A stretch of DNA of 64,000 bases from Streptomyces sp. H27-H1 (GTDB lineage: Bacteria > Actinomycetota > Actinomycetes > Streptomycetales > Streptomycetaceae): assembly GCF_026627445.1 (NCBI RefSeq), contig NZ_JAPNLJ010000015.1, positions 62,001-126,000 on the forward strand, given 5' to 3'. This document shows positions 43,087 through 52,321 of this stretch, piece after piece. Numbering within the stretch: the first letter of the stretch is position 1; every line of letters begins with the position of its first letter. The position numbers and the translations under genes were made by a program. The notes under the pieces are model-generated. The model did not search any database and had not been told where the DNA came from. It saw nothing but the letters and a program-made list of their open reading frames with translations.

Positions 43087-43276
43087 TGAGCCTCCTGGGT
43101 GATGCAGTACCCCGTGTCGTGCCCACACCTGGGATTGCCGCAGGCTAGCACCCGGAAATGCCGTGGACCAGCGGAAATGGCGTCCTGCAGAGTGCTGGCG
43201 GAGCCCCTGCCCGAGGCCTTGCCCGAGCCCCTGGTGGAACTCCTGTCCGATGCCACCCATTTAGAGGAGCACCGTC

Positions 43277-44356
43277 ATGTCGACCCTGCGGGTCGCCGTC
43301 GAAGAACTCGTAGTCCATCCGCACCCGAACGCCGATGCCCTGGAACTCGCGCAAGTCGGCCTCTACCGGGCGGTCGTCGCGAAGAGCGCATACCGCACCG
43401 GCGACTTCGCGCTCTACATCCCCGAACAGGCCGTACTCCCGGATGAGTTGATCGCGGAACTCGGACTCACCGGTCGCCTGGCCGGCGCCGACGCCAACCG
43501 GGTCAAGGCCGTTCGGCTGCGCGGCGAACTGTCCCAGGGCCTCGTCTGCCTGCCGCGCGCGCTGAACGGCGTGGACCTTGCGCGGGCGGCCGAAGAGGGT
43601 ACGGACTTCGCCGAGAAGCTCGGCGTCGTCAAGTGGGTCCCGCCGGTCCCGACGACCATGAGCGGTGACGTGGAGGCCGCCGCCGAGCTGCTCCCGTGGG
43701 TGGACATCGAGAACATCCAGCGCTACCCGGACATCTTCGAGCCCGGCGAGCCCGTCGTCCTCACCGAGAAACTGCACGGCACCGCCTGCCTGTTGACCTA
43801 CCTCGCCGAAGACGGCCGGGTGCTGGTCTCCTCCAAGGGCTTCGGATCCCGGGGTCTGGCGCTCCGCGAGGACGAGCGCAACCTCTACTGGCGGGCCGTC
43901 CGCGGCCACGGCGTCCCCGAGGCCGCCGCCCGGCTGGCGGAGCGGCTGGGGGCGACCCGGGTCGGGATCTTCGGCGAGGTCTTCGGGCAGGGCGTCCAGG
44001 ACCTGGCCTATGGGACCGACGTACGCCGCACGGCCGACGCGCCACCCGGGTACGCCGTGTTCGACGTCTCCGCCGAGATCGACGGGCAGGTGCGGTGGCT
44101 GGACCCGGAAGAGGTGCTGGCCGACGCCGAACTCCCTTTGGTTCCTCGCCTGTTTGAGGGGCCGTGCGACCTCGACACGGTCCTGGAGTGGGCGAGCGGC
44201 CGGGAGACCGTATCCGGCCGGAGCCTGCACCTGCGCGAGGGCGTCGTCATCCGCCCGGCAACGGAACGCTACAGCGGGCTGCTCGGAGGGCGAGCCATCG
44301 CGAAGGCGGTCAGCCCGGCCTACCTGACGCGCAAGGGGGGCACGGAGTACGAGTGA
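43277..44356 (+). CDS. ATP-dependent RNA ligase, TIGR02306/DraRnl type
   Basis: 359 residues from ATG 43277 (GAGGAG seven bases upstream). The N-terminal about 120 residues form the OB-like domain of the Deinococcus-type Rnl5 ligases (VEELVVHPHPNADALELAQV). The nucleotidyltransferase core has motif I EKLHGT with Lys165 as the adenylated residue, motif III-like VGIFGEVFGQG, motif IV EGVVIRP and motif V around AIAKAVS. It seals 3'-OH/5'-phosphate RNA nicks. In this window it complements the RNA-processing fusion at 62-64 kb. Confidence 0.9.
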   Translation: MSTLRVAVEELVVHPHPNADALELAQVGLYRAVVAKSAYRTGDFALYIPEQAVLPDELIAELGLTGRLAGADANRVKAVRLRGELSQGLVCLPRALNGVDLARAAEEGTDFAEKLGVVKWVPPVPTTMSGDVEAAAELLPWVDIENIQRYPDIFEPGEPVVLTEKLHGTACLLTYLAEDGRVLVSSKGFGSRGLALREDERNLYWRAVRGHGVPEAAARLAERLGATRVGIFGEVFGQGVQDLAYGTDVRRTADAPPGYAVFDVSAEIDGQVRWLDPEEVLADAELPLVPRLFEGPCDLDTVLEWASGRETVSGRSLHLREGVVIRPATERYSGLLGGRAIAKAVSPAYLTRKGGTEYE

Positions 44357-44384
44357 GGCCCGGGGGCGGGGGCCGGCCCGGATC

Positions 44385-44424
44385 GGGGACCCGGCCGCCG
44401 GGTGCATCCCGGTCGGCCGGTCCC
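44385..44424 (+). terminator. imperfect hairpin after the RNA ligase gene
   Basis: GGGGAC...CGGCCG and CGGCCG...GTCCCC pair across an about 14-nt centre with a few mismatches, 29 bp after the stop. Confidence 0.5.
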
Positions 44425-44468
44425 CATGCCCGGCCGTCCGTCCGTCCGAGACGGCCGTCGGGGCCTGC

Positions 44469-44714
44469 ATGGACCGAAAGAGCGGGCCGGAGGCGTTCAA
44501 CGATGGGATGAATGATCCTGTGTGGGGACGCCTCTCGGCTGAGGCGCGGCGAGAAGTGGGCCTTCTCGTTGCTGCCGGTCGCAACGTGCAGGCCATCGCC
44601 GTGATGTGTGAGCGTGCAAGCGAGCCAAGGCCGGTGATCCATGAGTGCGTGGACCTGTTGGATCAACGTTTCACGACACTTCGGGGCCGGGGCGGTGGAG
44701 AATCACGCCGCTGA
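44469..44714 (+). CDS. small hypothetical protein
   Basis: 81 residues, or 68 if ATG 44508 is used. It is helical (RLSAEARREVGLLVAAGRNV, then QAIAVMCERASEPRP and HECVDLLDQRFTTLR) and has the look of a small actinomycete-conserved protein. The ribosome site is weak for both starts. No family recognised. Confidence 0.5.
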   Translation: MDRKSGPEAFNDGMNDPVWGRLSAEARREVGLLVAAGRNVQAIAVMCERASEPRPVIHECVDLLDQRFTTLRGRGGGESRR

Positions 44715-45133
44715 TCAGGGAGCGCCGGCGCAGGGTGGATTCCCTGACGGGGTGGTGCCTGTGAGGTCGGCCACCATCGCAGGCTCGACCATGTCCTCGC
44801 GGTGGCGTGGGCGGATGTCGTAAGCGCGGGCGAGGCAAGCAGGCACTCGGTTCGGCGTCCGGGCGCCGACTCTCCCAGGAATCGGGGAGGCGGCTGTTGA
44901 GCTGCCCGAACGCGCCATCTTGCCGTCATACGGCGAAGCGCCCGCACACCGTGCCCCACAGGCTCCCTTCCCGGGCCCTTGTGCCTGCCGGATGCGGGCG
45001 CCTGACGGCTTCGGGCAGTGCGCGGGCGGTGCACGCACCCCCATGGCCAGTCTGGCCCGATGCCTCGACTCGACCTCCTCGCCCGGGCGCTCGACGCCCC
45101 GGCGACCCGCCGTTGCGGCCCCTGCCCGAGGCC

Positions 45134-45661
45134 GTGGGCGCGCTGCTGCGCGAGTTGGCCGCGCCGCCGCGGCTCGCGGCGCATCTGCGGCTCGTGCACG
45201 ACGTGGCGTACGAACTCACCCAATGGCTGGCCGAGTTCCAGCCGGCACTGGCCTTCGACCGTGAGGCGGCGCTCTTCGGCGCGGCCACGCACGACATAGG
45301 CAAGGTGGTGCACACCGCCGAGCTCGAGGGGCCCGGGTCCGCGCACGAGCCGGCCGGGCGAGAGCTGCTCCTCGCGCACGGATTCACGCCGGGTGAGGCC
45401 CGCTTCGCCGCCACTCATGGCTCCTGGGGGGAGCCCGCAGTGAGTGTCGAGGAGTTGCTGGTCAGCACTGCCGACAAGGTGTGGAAGGGCAAGAGGGTCA
45501 CTGACCTGGAGGACCTGCTCCTGGACCACCTGGTACGCGTTTCAGCGCCCGGCACCGAGCGTTGGGAGGCCTACCTCGGACTCGACGAACTGCTCGCCCG
45601 GCTCGCGGGGGGCGCGGACGCCCGCCTTGCCTTCCAGGCGGCCTACCCGGTCCGCGTCTGA
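45134..45661 (+). CDS. HD-domain phosphohydrolase, 5' end apparently frameshifted
   Basis: 175 residues from GTG 45134. HD-superfamily ligands are visible: H in RLVHDVAYEL, the HD pair in AATHDIGKVVH and H in ATHGSW. Upstream, ATG 45060 begins MPRLDLLARALDAPATR in a different frame; joining it to PLRPLPEAVGALLREL at about 45107-45112 gives a natural N-terminus. So either the gene carries a one-base indel or translation starts late. It is probably a nucleotide or phosphoester hydrolase of unknown substrate. Confidence 0.65.
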   Translation: MGALLRELAAPPRLAAHLRLVHDVAYELTQWLAEFQPALAFDREAALFGAATHDIGKVVHTAELEGPGSAHEPAGRELLLAHGFTPGEARFAATHGSWGEPAVSVEELLVSTADKVWKGKRVTDLEDLLLDHLVRVSAPGTERWEAYLGLDELLARLAGGADARLAFQAAYPVRV

Positions 45662-46284
45662 GCCCACTGGATCGGGCAAGGGGCTTCCAGCTTTGGGAGA
45701 CGCGGCTGGAGATCGTTCCGGGCGACGCCGCGGGTGAGTCCAGCGGGTGGCCCCGTATGCCGGAGCCGCTCCGAGGCCGCCACCGGCAGTGCCGGGCATC
45801 AGCCGGTGCGGGGGCAGGGTGTGAGGGGGTGTCTGGGGCACATGGATGTGCGCCAGTCCACCGGTCGGCCGCGGTGAAGTGGTCGACGGGGCTGTCGTCA
45901 TACATCTGGCGGCTGACCGACGGCCCGTTCAGGGACGGGCCGAGATCGCCCTGCACAATGAGGAAGGGTTCCCGCCCGAACAACTCCGGGCTCGCGGCGA
46001 GGGCCTGCAATGCCGCTGCCCGGCACTTCTGCCTACTCGTTCGGGCCCCCACCGGGAGCTGCCCCCCGGTGAGCGGATCCGCGCACACGCAAGCAGCGAG
46101 CGTCCGAACGCAGCCACCCGCCGCGCGTGCAGGGGTTCACGGGCAACGGGCGGGCTGTGGCCCAGCCCTGCCCGCCCTGGTGTTCGGTTCTGCCCAGCGC
46201 CATGCCCGGCTTTGTCCTGCCCAGCCCGGCGCCCTGCCCAGAGGTCCCCGCCCCGCCCTCCCGGCCCGCTCCGGTCCGGGCCCG
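45662..46284. other. long intergenic region with a coding-like fragment
   Basis: On the minus strand about 46030-45862 has strong third-position G+C bias and reads ALQALAASPELFGREPFLIV then SRQMYDDSPVDHFTAADRW. I cannot place it in a family, and the frame degenerates after it, so it may be the remnant of a lost gene. The rest is low-complexity C-rich sequence leading to the GH3 promoter. Confidence 0.35.
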
Positions 46285-46333
46285 TTGACAGTCCGTCCAG
46301 TGCGCCGGGATCATGTGGGAGAGCGCTCTCCCA
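46285..46333 (+). promoter_or_regulatory. promoter and LacI-type operator of the GH3 beta-glucosidase gene
   Basis: TTGACA (46285-46290) is a perfect -35 box, and a weak -10 (GATCAT or TCATGT) lies 18-20 bp downstream. The 18-bp perfect palindrome TGGGAGAGCGCTCTCCCA occupies 46316-46333, at the expected transcription start. It resembles the Streptomyces CebR operator (TGGGAGCGCTCCCA) with two extra central base pairs. The adjacent LacI protein is the likely ligand. Confidence 0.75.
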
Positions 46334-46351
46334 ACGATCCGGACGGCTGGT

Positions 46352-48856
46352 GTGCAAGAGGTGGTCATACGTGACGGTGACGTGGAACGACTGCTGGACA
46401 AGCTGGATCCCGGGCAGCGGGTGAGCCTGCTGACGGGTGCCGATACCTGGCGGACCCGTCCGGAACCGGACGTGGGGCTGCGGGAGATCGTGTTCTCGGA
46501 CGGTCCGGCCGGGGTACGGGGGCCCGGTTGGGACGAGCGGTGCACCTCGGCCCTGCTGCCCTCGCCCACCGCCCTCGGGGCCCTGTGGGACGAGGACCGG
46601 GTCCGCCGGCTCGGCGAGCTGCTCGGCGACGAGGCCCGGCGCAAGGGCGTTCACGTGGTCCTTGCCCCGGCCCTCAACCTGCACCGCAGCCCGCTCGCCG
46701 GGCGTCACTTCGAGTGCTTCTCCGAAGACCCGTTGCTCGCGGGTCGTACGGGGGCGGCCCTCATCCGCGGAATCCAGTCGCGCGGAGTGGCCGCGACGGC
46801 GAAGCACTACGTGGCCAACGACTCCGAGACGGAGCGGCTCACCCTCGACGTACGGCTCGACGAGCGGGTGCTGCGCGAGCTCTACCTCGCACCCTTCGAG
46901 GCCGCCGTCCAGGCCGGGGTATGGCTGGTCATGTCGGCGTACAACAAGGTCAACGGCGTCACCATGAGCGAGAGTTCCCTGCTCCGCGAGCCCTTGAAGG
47001 GGGAATGGGGATTCGACGGCGTGATCGTCTCCGACTGGGGCGGCGTCCGTTCCACCGTCGCCTCGGCCGTCTCCGCGCAGGACCTGGCGATGCCGGGCCC
47101 CCGGGGTCCGTGGGGCGAGGAGCTGCTGGAAGCCCTGGCGAGCGGCCGGGTCCCGGCGGAAGCGGTCGAGGACAAGACGCGCAGACTCCTGCGCCTGGCC
47201 TCCCGCGTGGGCGCCCTCACCCCCGGCGGCGCACCCTCGGACCGGGTGCCGGCCCCGGATCTGGCACCGGCCCCGAACCTGGAACCGCCCCTCCCGCCCG
47301 GCCCGGGCCCCGGAGCGTTGCGGCAGGAGCTGCGGGCAGCGGCTGCCGCCGGGTTCGTGTTGCTGGAGAACCGGGGGCTACTACCCCTGGAACGCGGGGC
47401 GTTGGACCGGGTCGCCGTCATCGGGGTGCACGCCGGCGACCCCCGTGTCCAGGGCGGCGGCAGTTCCGAGGTGTTCCCGCAGCACGTGGTCAGCCCGCTC
47501 GACGGGCTCCGCGACGCCCTGGGGCCGGGCATCCGGGTCGCCTACGAACCGGGCCCCGCGCCCGAGGGCGGCGGCGGGCAGGCTCCGCTGGGCGCGCGGT
47601 ACGGCCGCGATCCGGAAGGCGGCGCCCCCGGCGTGCGGTTGCGCGTGCTCGATGCCGTCGGGACGGTGCTGAGCACCACCCATCAGCCCTCCGGCCGGGT
47701 ACTGGAACCGGAGCTGCCGCCCGGAGCCCGCACCGTCGAGCTCGCCGCCGTCCTCCACCCCGACACGTCCGGACCCTGGACCCTCGGACTCGGCGGTTTC
47801 GGCGCACTGAGCCTCACCGTCGACGGAACGGCGGTCCTCGAGGGCGTGTTCCCGCCCGAGACCGAGGATCCGGCCGTCATCCACGTCCGCCCGCCCCAGC
47901 ACACCGCCCGGATCCCGCTCACGGCAGGCCGCACGGTCCATGTCGTGGCCCGGCGCGAACTCGCTTCCGGCACGGGCCGGGCGACCGTCCTCACCGCCGC
48001 CCCACCCGTCCCCGACCCCGCCGAGGCGCTCGCCGCCGCCGTCGCCGCGGCCGGGTCGGCCGACGTGGCCGTCGTGGTCGTCGGCACCACCGAAGGCGGC
48101 GAGTCCGAGGGCTTCGACCGGGCCTCGCTGCGACTGCCCGCGCCGCAGGACGAGTTGGTGGCAGCGGTCACCCGCGCGAATCCTCGTACCGTCGTCGTCG
48201 TCAACTCCGGCGGCCCCGTCGAGCTGCCCTGGCGCGAAGCCGCCGGAGCCGTCCTCCTTACCTGGTTCCCCGGCCAGGAGGCCGGGCACGCACTCGCCGA
48301 CGTCCTCCTCGGCAGCGCCGAGCCCGGCGGGCGGCTCCCCACCACCTGGCCGGCCACCCTCGACGACGCCCCCGTACGCACCACGCAGCCCACCGGGGGC
48401 CGGCTCCCGTACGAGGAGGGCCTGCACATCGGTCACCGCGCCTGGCTGCGGACGGGCGCAGCCGGCCCGGCTCCCGCGTACTGGTTCGGGCACGGACTCG
48501 GCTACACCACCTGGGAGTTGGAGCGGCTCGGCACGCCCGAACCGACCCGCGGCGGGGGCTACGAGGTCCCGGTGACCCTCCACAACACCGGCACCCGGCG
48601 CGGCCGCGAAGTCGTCCAGATCCACCTGTCCCGACCGGACTCCGCGATCGAGCGCCCGGTGAGCTGGCTCGCGGGCTGGGTGGCGGCCGAGGCGGAGCCG
48701 GGGGAGCGGGCGACCGCGTACGTACGGATCCCCGCGCGGGCCCTGCAGCACTGGTCGGAGGGGGCCGCGGGCTGGACGGCGGAGCCGGGCCGGTTCACGG
48801 TCCTGGCCGGTCGCAGCGCGGGCGACCTGCCGCTCCGGGGGGCGATCGACGTCTGA
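46352..48856 (+). CDS. GH3 beta-glucosidase with PA14-like insert and Fn3-like C-terminus
   Basis: 834 residues from GTG 46352. ATG 46313 lies before the operator and is unlikely; GTG 46361 and 46382 are alternatives. The GH3 N-domain shows FSDGPAGVRGPGWDE, RHFECFSEDPLL, TAKHYVANDSETER and nucleophile Asp228 in VIVSDWGG. The second domain starts with GFVLLENRGLLPL. A PA14-like insert is at about 390-560, then TTEGGESEGFDR with the acid/base region, and a C-terminal Fn3-like domain. There is no signal peptide, so it cleaves imported beta-glucosides. Confidence 0.9.
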   Translation: MQEVVIRDGDVERLLDKLDPGQRVSLLTGADTWRTRPEPDVGLREIVFSDGPAGVRGPGWDERCTSALLPSPTALGALWDEDRVRRLGELLGDEARRKGVHVVLAPALNLHRSPLAGRHFECFSEDPLLAGRTGAALIRGIQSRGVAATAKHYVANDSETERLTLDVRLDERVLRELYLAPFEAAVQAGVWLVMSAYNKVNGVTMSESSLLREPLKGEWGFDGVIVSDWGGVRSTVASAVSAQDLAMPGPRGPWGEELLEALASGRVPAEAVEDKTRRLLRLASRVGALTPGGAPSDRVPAPDLAPAPNLEPPLPPGPGPGALRQELRAAAAAGFVLLENRGLLPLERGALDRVAVIGVHAGDPRVQGGGSSEVFPQHVVSPLDGLRDALGPGIRVAYEPGPAPEGGGGQAPLGARYGRDPEGGAPGVRLRVLDAVGTVLSTTHQPSGRVLEPELPPGARTVELAAVLHPDTSGPWTLGLGGFGALSLTVDGTAVLEGVFPPETEDPAVIHVRPPQHTARIPLTAGRTVHVVARRELASGTGRATVLTAAPPVPDPAEALAAAVAAAGSADVAVVVVGTTEGGESEGFDRASLRLPAPQDELVAAVTRANPRTVVVVNSGGPVELPWREAAGAVLLTWFPGQEAGHALADVLLGSAEPGGRLPTTWPATLDDAPVRTTQPTGGRLPYEEGLHIGHRAWLRTGAAGPAPAYWFGHGLGYTTWELERLGTPEPTRGGGYEVPVTLHNTGTRRGREVVQIHLSRPDSAIERPVSWLAGWVAAEAEPGERATAYVRIPARALQHWSEGAAGWTAEPGRFTVLAGRSAGDLPLRGAIDV

Positions 48857-48879
48857 GCGCGGGCGGCTACAGTGCGGCC

Positions 48880-49926
48880 ATGGACGCAGCGAGCACGGCC
48901 ACCGGCACGGGGCCCGGCACCGGAACGGCCCCGACCCTGGAGGACGTGGCCCGCGCCGCCGGGGTGTCCCGGGCCACGGTGTCCCGCGTGGTCAACGGGG
49001 TCCGTAATGTCGACCCCGCCATCCAGCAGGCGGTCCAGCAGGCCGTCGCCGCGACCGGATACGTGCCGAACCGCGCGGCCCGCTCCCTGGTGACCCGGCG
49101 CTCGGGGGCGGTGGCGCTCGTGGTCTCGGGCGCGGGCGCGGACACCGGCCGGGTGTTCCAGGACCCCTTCTTCGGGCGGGTCGTGAGCGGGGTCGTACGG
49201 GCCCTGCGCCCGCGCGGAGTACATCCGGTGCTGCTGTTCGCCGACGGGGAGGCGGACCGGGCACAGGTGCTCGCGTACCTCACCCAGGGCGGCGCGGACG
49301 GAGCGCTGCTCGTGACCACCGACGGCCGCGACCCGCTGCCCGGCCTGCTCGCGCACGCCGGCCTGCCCGCGGTGCTCTTCGCCCGCCCGGCGCCCGAGGT
49401 TCCGCTGGACTGGGTCGACCTGCGCCACCGCGAGGGCGGGGCGCTGGCCGCGCGGCACCTCCTCGACCGGGGCTGCGGGCGGCTCGTCGCCATCGGCGGC
49501 CCGGCGGACGTGCCGGCGAGCCGGGACCGGGTGGCGGGCTTCCGGGAGGCGTTGGCCGACACGGCGGTACCGGTGGCCGAGGCCGACTTCACGCTGGACG
49601 GCGGCGAGCAGGCGATGCGCGTGCTGCTGGCCGAACACCCCGATCTGGACGGAGTGTTCGCGGCGAACGACCTGATGGCCCAGGGCGCCTGCCTGGTGCT
49701 GCGCGAGCACGGCCGCCGGATTCCCGAGGACGTGGCGGTGGTCGGCTTCGACGACTCCGGCGCGGCGGTGGCCGCCAGGCCCCGTCTGACGACGGTCCGC
49801 CAGCCGGTGGAGGAGATGGCGGCGGAGATGGTCCGCCTCCTCCTGGACCGGGTGGACGGCACGGCCGCACCCGAGTCGGTGGAGGTGCTCTTCGACCCGG
49901 AGCTGGTGGTGCGCGACTCGGCGTGA
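48880..49926 (+). CDS. LacI-family sugar-responsive repressor
   Basis: 348 residues from ATG 48880. The LacI HTH and hinge are at 19-70 (TLEDVARAAGVSRATVSRVV, then NRAARSLVTRRSGAVALVV). The periplasmic-binding-like effector domain follows, ending with GVFAANDLMAQGACLVLREH, VVGFDDSGAA and LTTVRQPVEEM. It lies 23 bp after the GH3 gene, on the same transcript. It most likely binds the palindromes at 46316 and 59364 and releases them on a beta-glucoside. Confidence 0.9.
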   Translation: MDAASTATGTGPGTGTAPTLEDVARAAGVSRATVSRVVNGVRNVDPAIQQAVQQAVAATGYVPNRAARSLVTRRSGAVALVVSGAGADTGRVFQDPFFGRVVSGVVRALRPRGVHPVLLFADGEADRAQVLAYLTQGGADGALLVTTDGRDPLPGLLAHAGLPAVLFARPAPEVPLDWVDLRHREGGALAARHLLDRGCGRLVAIGGPADVPASRDRVAGFREALADTAVPVAEADFTLDGGEQAMRVLLAEHPDLDGVFAANDLMAQGACLVLREHGRRIPEDVAVVGFDDSGAAVAARPRLTTVRQPVEEMAAEMVRLLLDRVDGTAAPESVEVLFDPELVVRDSA

Positions 49927-49936
49927 GCGCCGGCCG

Positions 49937-49956
49937 CTGCCGAGCCAACTCGGCAG
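49937..49956 (+). terminator. hairpin after the LacI gene
   Basis: CTGCCGAG-CCAA-CTCGGCAG, a perfect 8-bp stem starting 10 bp after the stop. Confidence 0.65.
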
Positions 49957-50101
49957 GGAGGCGAGCTGTGTCCCGGAAGGACGGATCGGCGCGCCCGGAC
50001 CCGCCTGCCCGCAGCCGGTCCTGGGCCTCGTCGTCGAGCACGGCTGCCACGGTGGGTGGTCCGTGACCGAGGAGGTTCCGCTTCCGCTGCGCTCGGCCGA
50101 G

Positions 50102-50149
50102 GGCCCCTTCATCCCGCGCGCCGGTCCGGCCGGGCGGGGTGAAGGGGCC
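50102..50149 (-). terminator. long hairpin after the Imm-5-like gene
   Basis: 50102-50117 and 50134-50149 are 16-bp inverted arms (GGCCCCTTCATCCCGC) with one mismatch. Located 24 bp past the stop of the minus-strand gene. Confidence 0.65.
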
Positions 50150-50172
50150 GCCCGCACCCGGTGGGACCGGGC

Positions 50173-50697
50173 TCAGTCGTCGAACACCGACCAGCAGATG
50201 TCGTTGCGCAACCGCTGGTCGTCGAGCACGAGTTCGCGGATCGCCTCCGGGAGCCGCTCGCGTTGCCACCGGCACTCCCGTCGCCCCGCGGCCTCGCTCT
50301 CGCCTTTCGGCACGGCGGCGCGGGCGGCCTTGATCGCGTAGGCGGCCGCCCCGAGCTCGTGCGCGGCGACGTGGGCGACGGCCCCCGCCTGCCCCGCGGC
50401 GTAGGCGGCGTGCCGTGCTGCCCCGCGCAGGTCCCTGGCCGCGCCCATCGCATGCCCGCCCGCCGCGCGAGCGCGGGTCATCGTGACCTCGCCCCGCACC
50501 CAGGCCCGGGCGTGCTCGATGGCCTCGCGCGGCCGCGGGTCCGCGGGCCGGGCCGCCTCGAACAGGCCGAGGACGTGCTCCGCGCACGCCGCCGCCCAGA
50601 GTGCGAGCAGTCGATGGTCCGCGTCGGTGAGGACGCCGCCCCGGCGGATCGTCACGAAGCGGGGGTCCCGGACCTTCGGGAGGATCACGGTCGGCAC
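50173..50697 (-). CDS. Imm-5-like putative immunity protein
   Basis: 174 residues, almost entirely Ala-rich helix: HRLLALWAAACAEHVLGLFE, ARPADPRPREAIEHARAWVR, then AGQAGAVAHVAAHELGAAAY and AIKAARAA. This is the pattern of proteins annotated as 'putative immunity protein' (Imm-5-like). No toxin gene is beside it, so it is either an orphan or misnamed. It follows the ROK gene on the same strand. Confidence 0.7.
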   Translation of the reverse strand: MPTVILPKVRDPRFVTIRRGGVLTDADHRLLALWAAACAEHVLGLFEAARPADPRPREAIEHARAWVRGEVTMTRARAAGGHAMGAARDLRGAARHAAYAAGQAGAVAHVAAHELGAAAYAIKAARAAVPKGESEAAGRRECRWQRERLPEAIRELVLDDQRLRNDICWSVFDD

Positions 50698-50797
50698 TCC
50701 TTCGGTCGCGGACGCCCCCGCACCCTACCCGCGCCGCTACCCCCGCCCCCTGCCCGCGCCGCTACCCCCACCCCCTGCCCCACCGCTCCCTCTGCCC

Positions 50798-52126
50798 CTA
50801 ACGCTCCCTCTGGCCCCCCGCCGCCGCCACGGAGCCGCCGCGGGTCTGCAGGGAGGTCTGCCAGCCCGGGGCTTCCGTCACGGGCTCCGGCGGGGTCCGG
50901 CGCCCGCCCGTCGCGAAGAAGGCCGCCAGCGGGAGGGTGGCCGCACCCACCGTGACCGCGTCCGGGCCCAGCGAGCCCATGTCGATGGTGACCCGGGCGG
51001 CCGGGTGGCGCAGCGAGTAGCGCGTCGCGTGTTCCCGTACCGCCGGGAGGATGTGCGGACCCAGCATCAGGCCCGCCCAGCCGCCGATCAGGATCCGCTC
51101 CGGCTGGAAGAGGTTGATGACGTCCGACAGGCCAGCGCCCAGGTACTCCGCGGTCTCCTCGAGGACGTTCAGCGCGACCTGGTCTCCGCCGCCGGCCGCC
51201 GCCAGCAACGCGGCCAGGGCCTCTTCCTCGTCGCCCGCGACCGAGTCCCCGCCGCCGCCCCGCTCCGCCCACCGCGCCAGCAGGGATTCCGCCCCCGTGT
51301 ACGCCTCCAGGCAGCCCAGTGCCCCGCAGCGGCAGCGCCGCCCGCGGACCTGCACCGTCAGGTGACCCCACTCCAGCGGTGCGCCCTCGGTGGTGGCGCC
51401 GTCCGGGGAACCGTCGGTGATCAGGCTCGCTCCCACACCGGAGCCGAAGAGCACGACCACCGCGTTCCGGGCCCCGCGTCCCGCGCCGAACCACATCTCC
51501 GCCTGGCCGAGCGTGCGGGCCCCGTTGTCGATGATGTACGGGACCTCGGGCGGCACGGCTCCCGTCGCGCGCAGCAGCGCCTCCAGCGGGACCGCGTCCC
51601 AGCCGATGGTCTGCCCGTGGACCACGGTCCCCCCCGTCGCGTCGCGGTCGACGATGCCGGGTACGCCGATGCCGACCCCCAGGAGCCGGTCCGTCCCGAC
51701 CCCGGCCTGAGCCAGGACGGTGGCTATCCCGGTCCGTACGTGGTCGACGATCGGGCCGACGTCGTAGCAGCCGCGAGGTTGCAACGGGAGCTCGGTACGC
51801 GCGAGTTCGGTGAGGGCCAGGTCGAACAACTCGACCCTGACGCGGGTTTCGCCCACGTCGATGCCGATCATGTGCGCACTGCCGGGCGCCACGCGCAGCA
51901 GCGTGCGAGGGCGGCCGCCGTCCGAGTCGACGATCCCGGCCTCCTCCAGCAGTCCGTCCGCGACGAGTTCACCGACCACGTTGCTGACGGACCCCGAGCT
52001 CAGCCCGGTCGCGGGGCCCAGTTCCTGCCGGCTCATGGGCCCGCCGAAGTACAACCGCTGCAGCACGGCGCTGCGGTTGCCCCTTCGCAGGTCCCGCACC
52101 GTACGTCCACTGCGCCCCGTGGTCAT
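50798..52126 (-). CDS. ROK-family transcriptional repressor
   Basis: 442 residues. An N-terminal MarR-like winged helix (VLQRLYFGGPMSRQELGPAT, GLSSGSVSNVVGELV) is followed by a ROK sugar-binding domain: GIDVGETRVRVELFDL, the GIGVPGIVDRDATGG segment and the zinc-binding CRCGALGCLEAY. It is divergent from the sugar-importer operon with 195 bp between the starts, the usual position for its repressor. It may respond to glucose or a phosphorylated sugar. Confidence 0.9.
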   Translation of the reverse strand: MTTGRSGRTVRDLRRGNRSAVLQRLYFGGPMSRQELGPATGLSSGSVSNVVGELVADGLLEEAGIVDSDGGRPRTLLRVAPGSAHMIGIDVGETRVRVELFDLALTELARTELPLQPRGCYDVGPIVDHVRTGIATVLAQAGVGTDRLLGVGIGVPGIVDRDATGGTVVHGQTIGWDAVPLEALLRATGAVPPEVPYIIDNGARTLGQAEMWFGAGRGARNAVVVLFGSGVGASLITDGSPDGATTEGAPLEWGHLTVQVRGRRCRCGALGCLEAYTGAESLLARWAERGGGGDSVAGDEEEALAALLAAAGGGDQVALNVLEETAEYLGAGLSDVINLFQPERILIGGWAGLMLGPHILPAVREHATRYSLRHPAARVTIDMGSLGPDAVTVGAATLPLAAFFATGGRRTPPEPVTEAPGWQTSLQTRGGSVAAAGGQRER

Positions 52127-52176
52127 GTGGCTCCTTCCGCCCTGACATCGATCGCAACATACCCTTGCGCGACCCC

Positions 52177-52222
52177 TTGACGCGACCCTTTCCCGAGGCT
52201 TAACTCACGTCCTAAATTAAGG
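52177..52222 (+). promoter_or_regulatory. promoter and AT-rich operator of the sugar importer operon
   Basis: TTGACG (52177-52182) and TTAACT (52200-52205) are spaced 17 bp. Immediately downstream, CCTAAATTAAGG (52211-52222) is a near-palindrome and one of the few AT-rich patches here. It sits at the expected transcription start, in the ROK-importer divergent gap, and is a good ROK operator candidate. Confidence 0.5.
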
Positions 52223-52321
52223 CCTGGAAAGAACGGGGCCGCCGAGCACCCGGTTGGGGCCGGATGCTCGCACCGTTTACCGGCCTATCGCCTCAACCCT
52301 GCCGAAAGGGACCGAGCCGCC

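Noticed and set aside
46313..46351. ATG 46313 as the start of the GH3 beta-glucosidase
   Set aside because: It precedes the operator that should cover the transcription start, and the first residues are not family-like.
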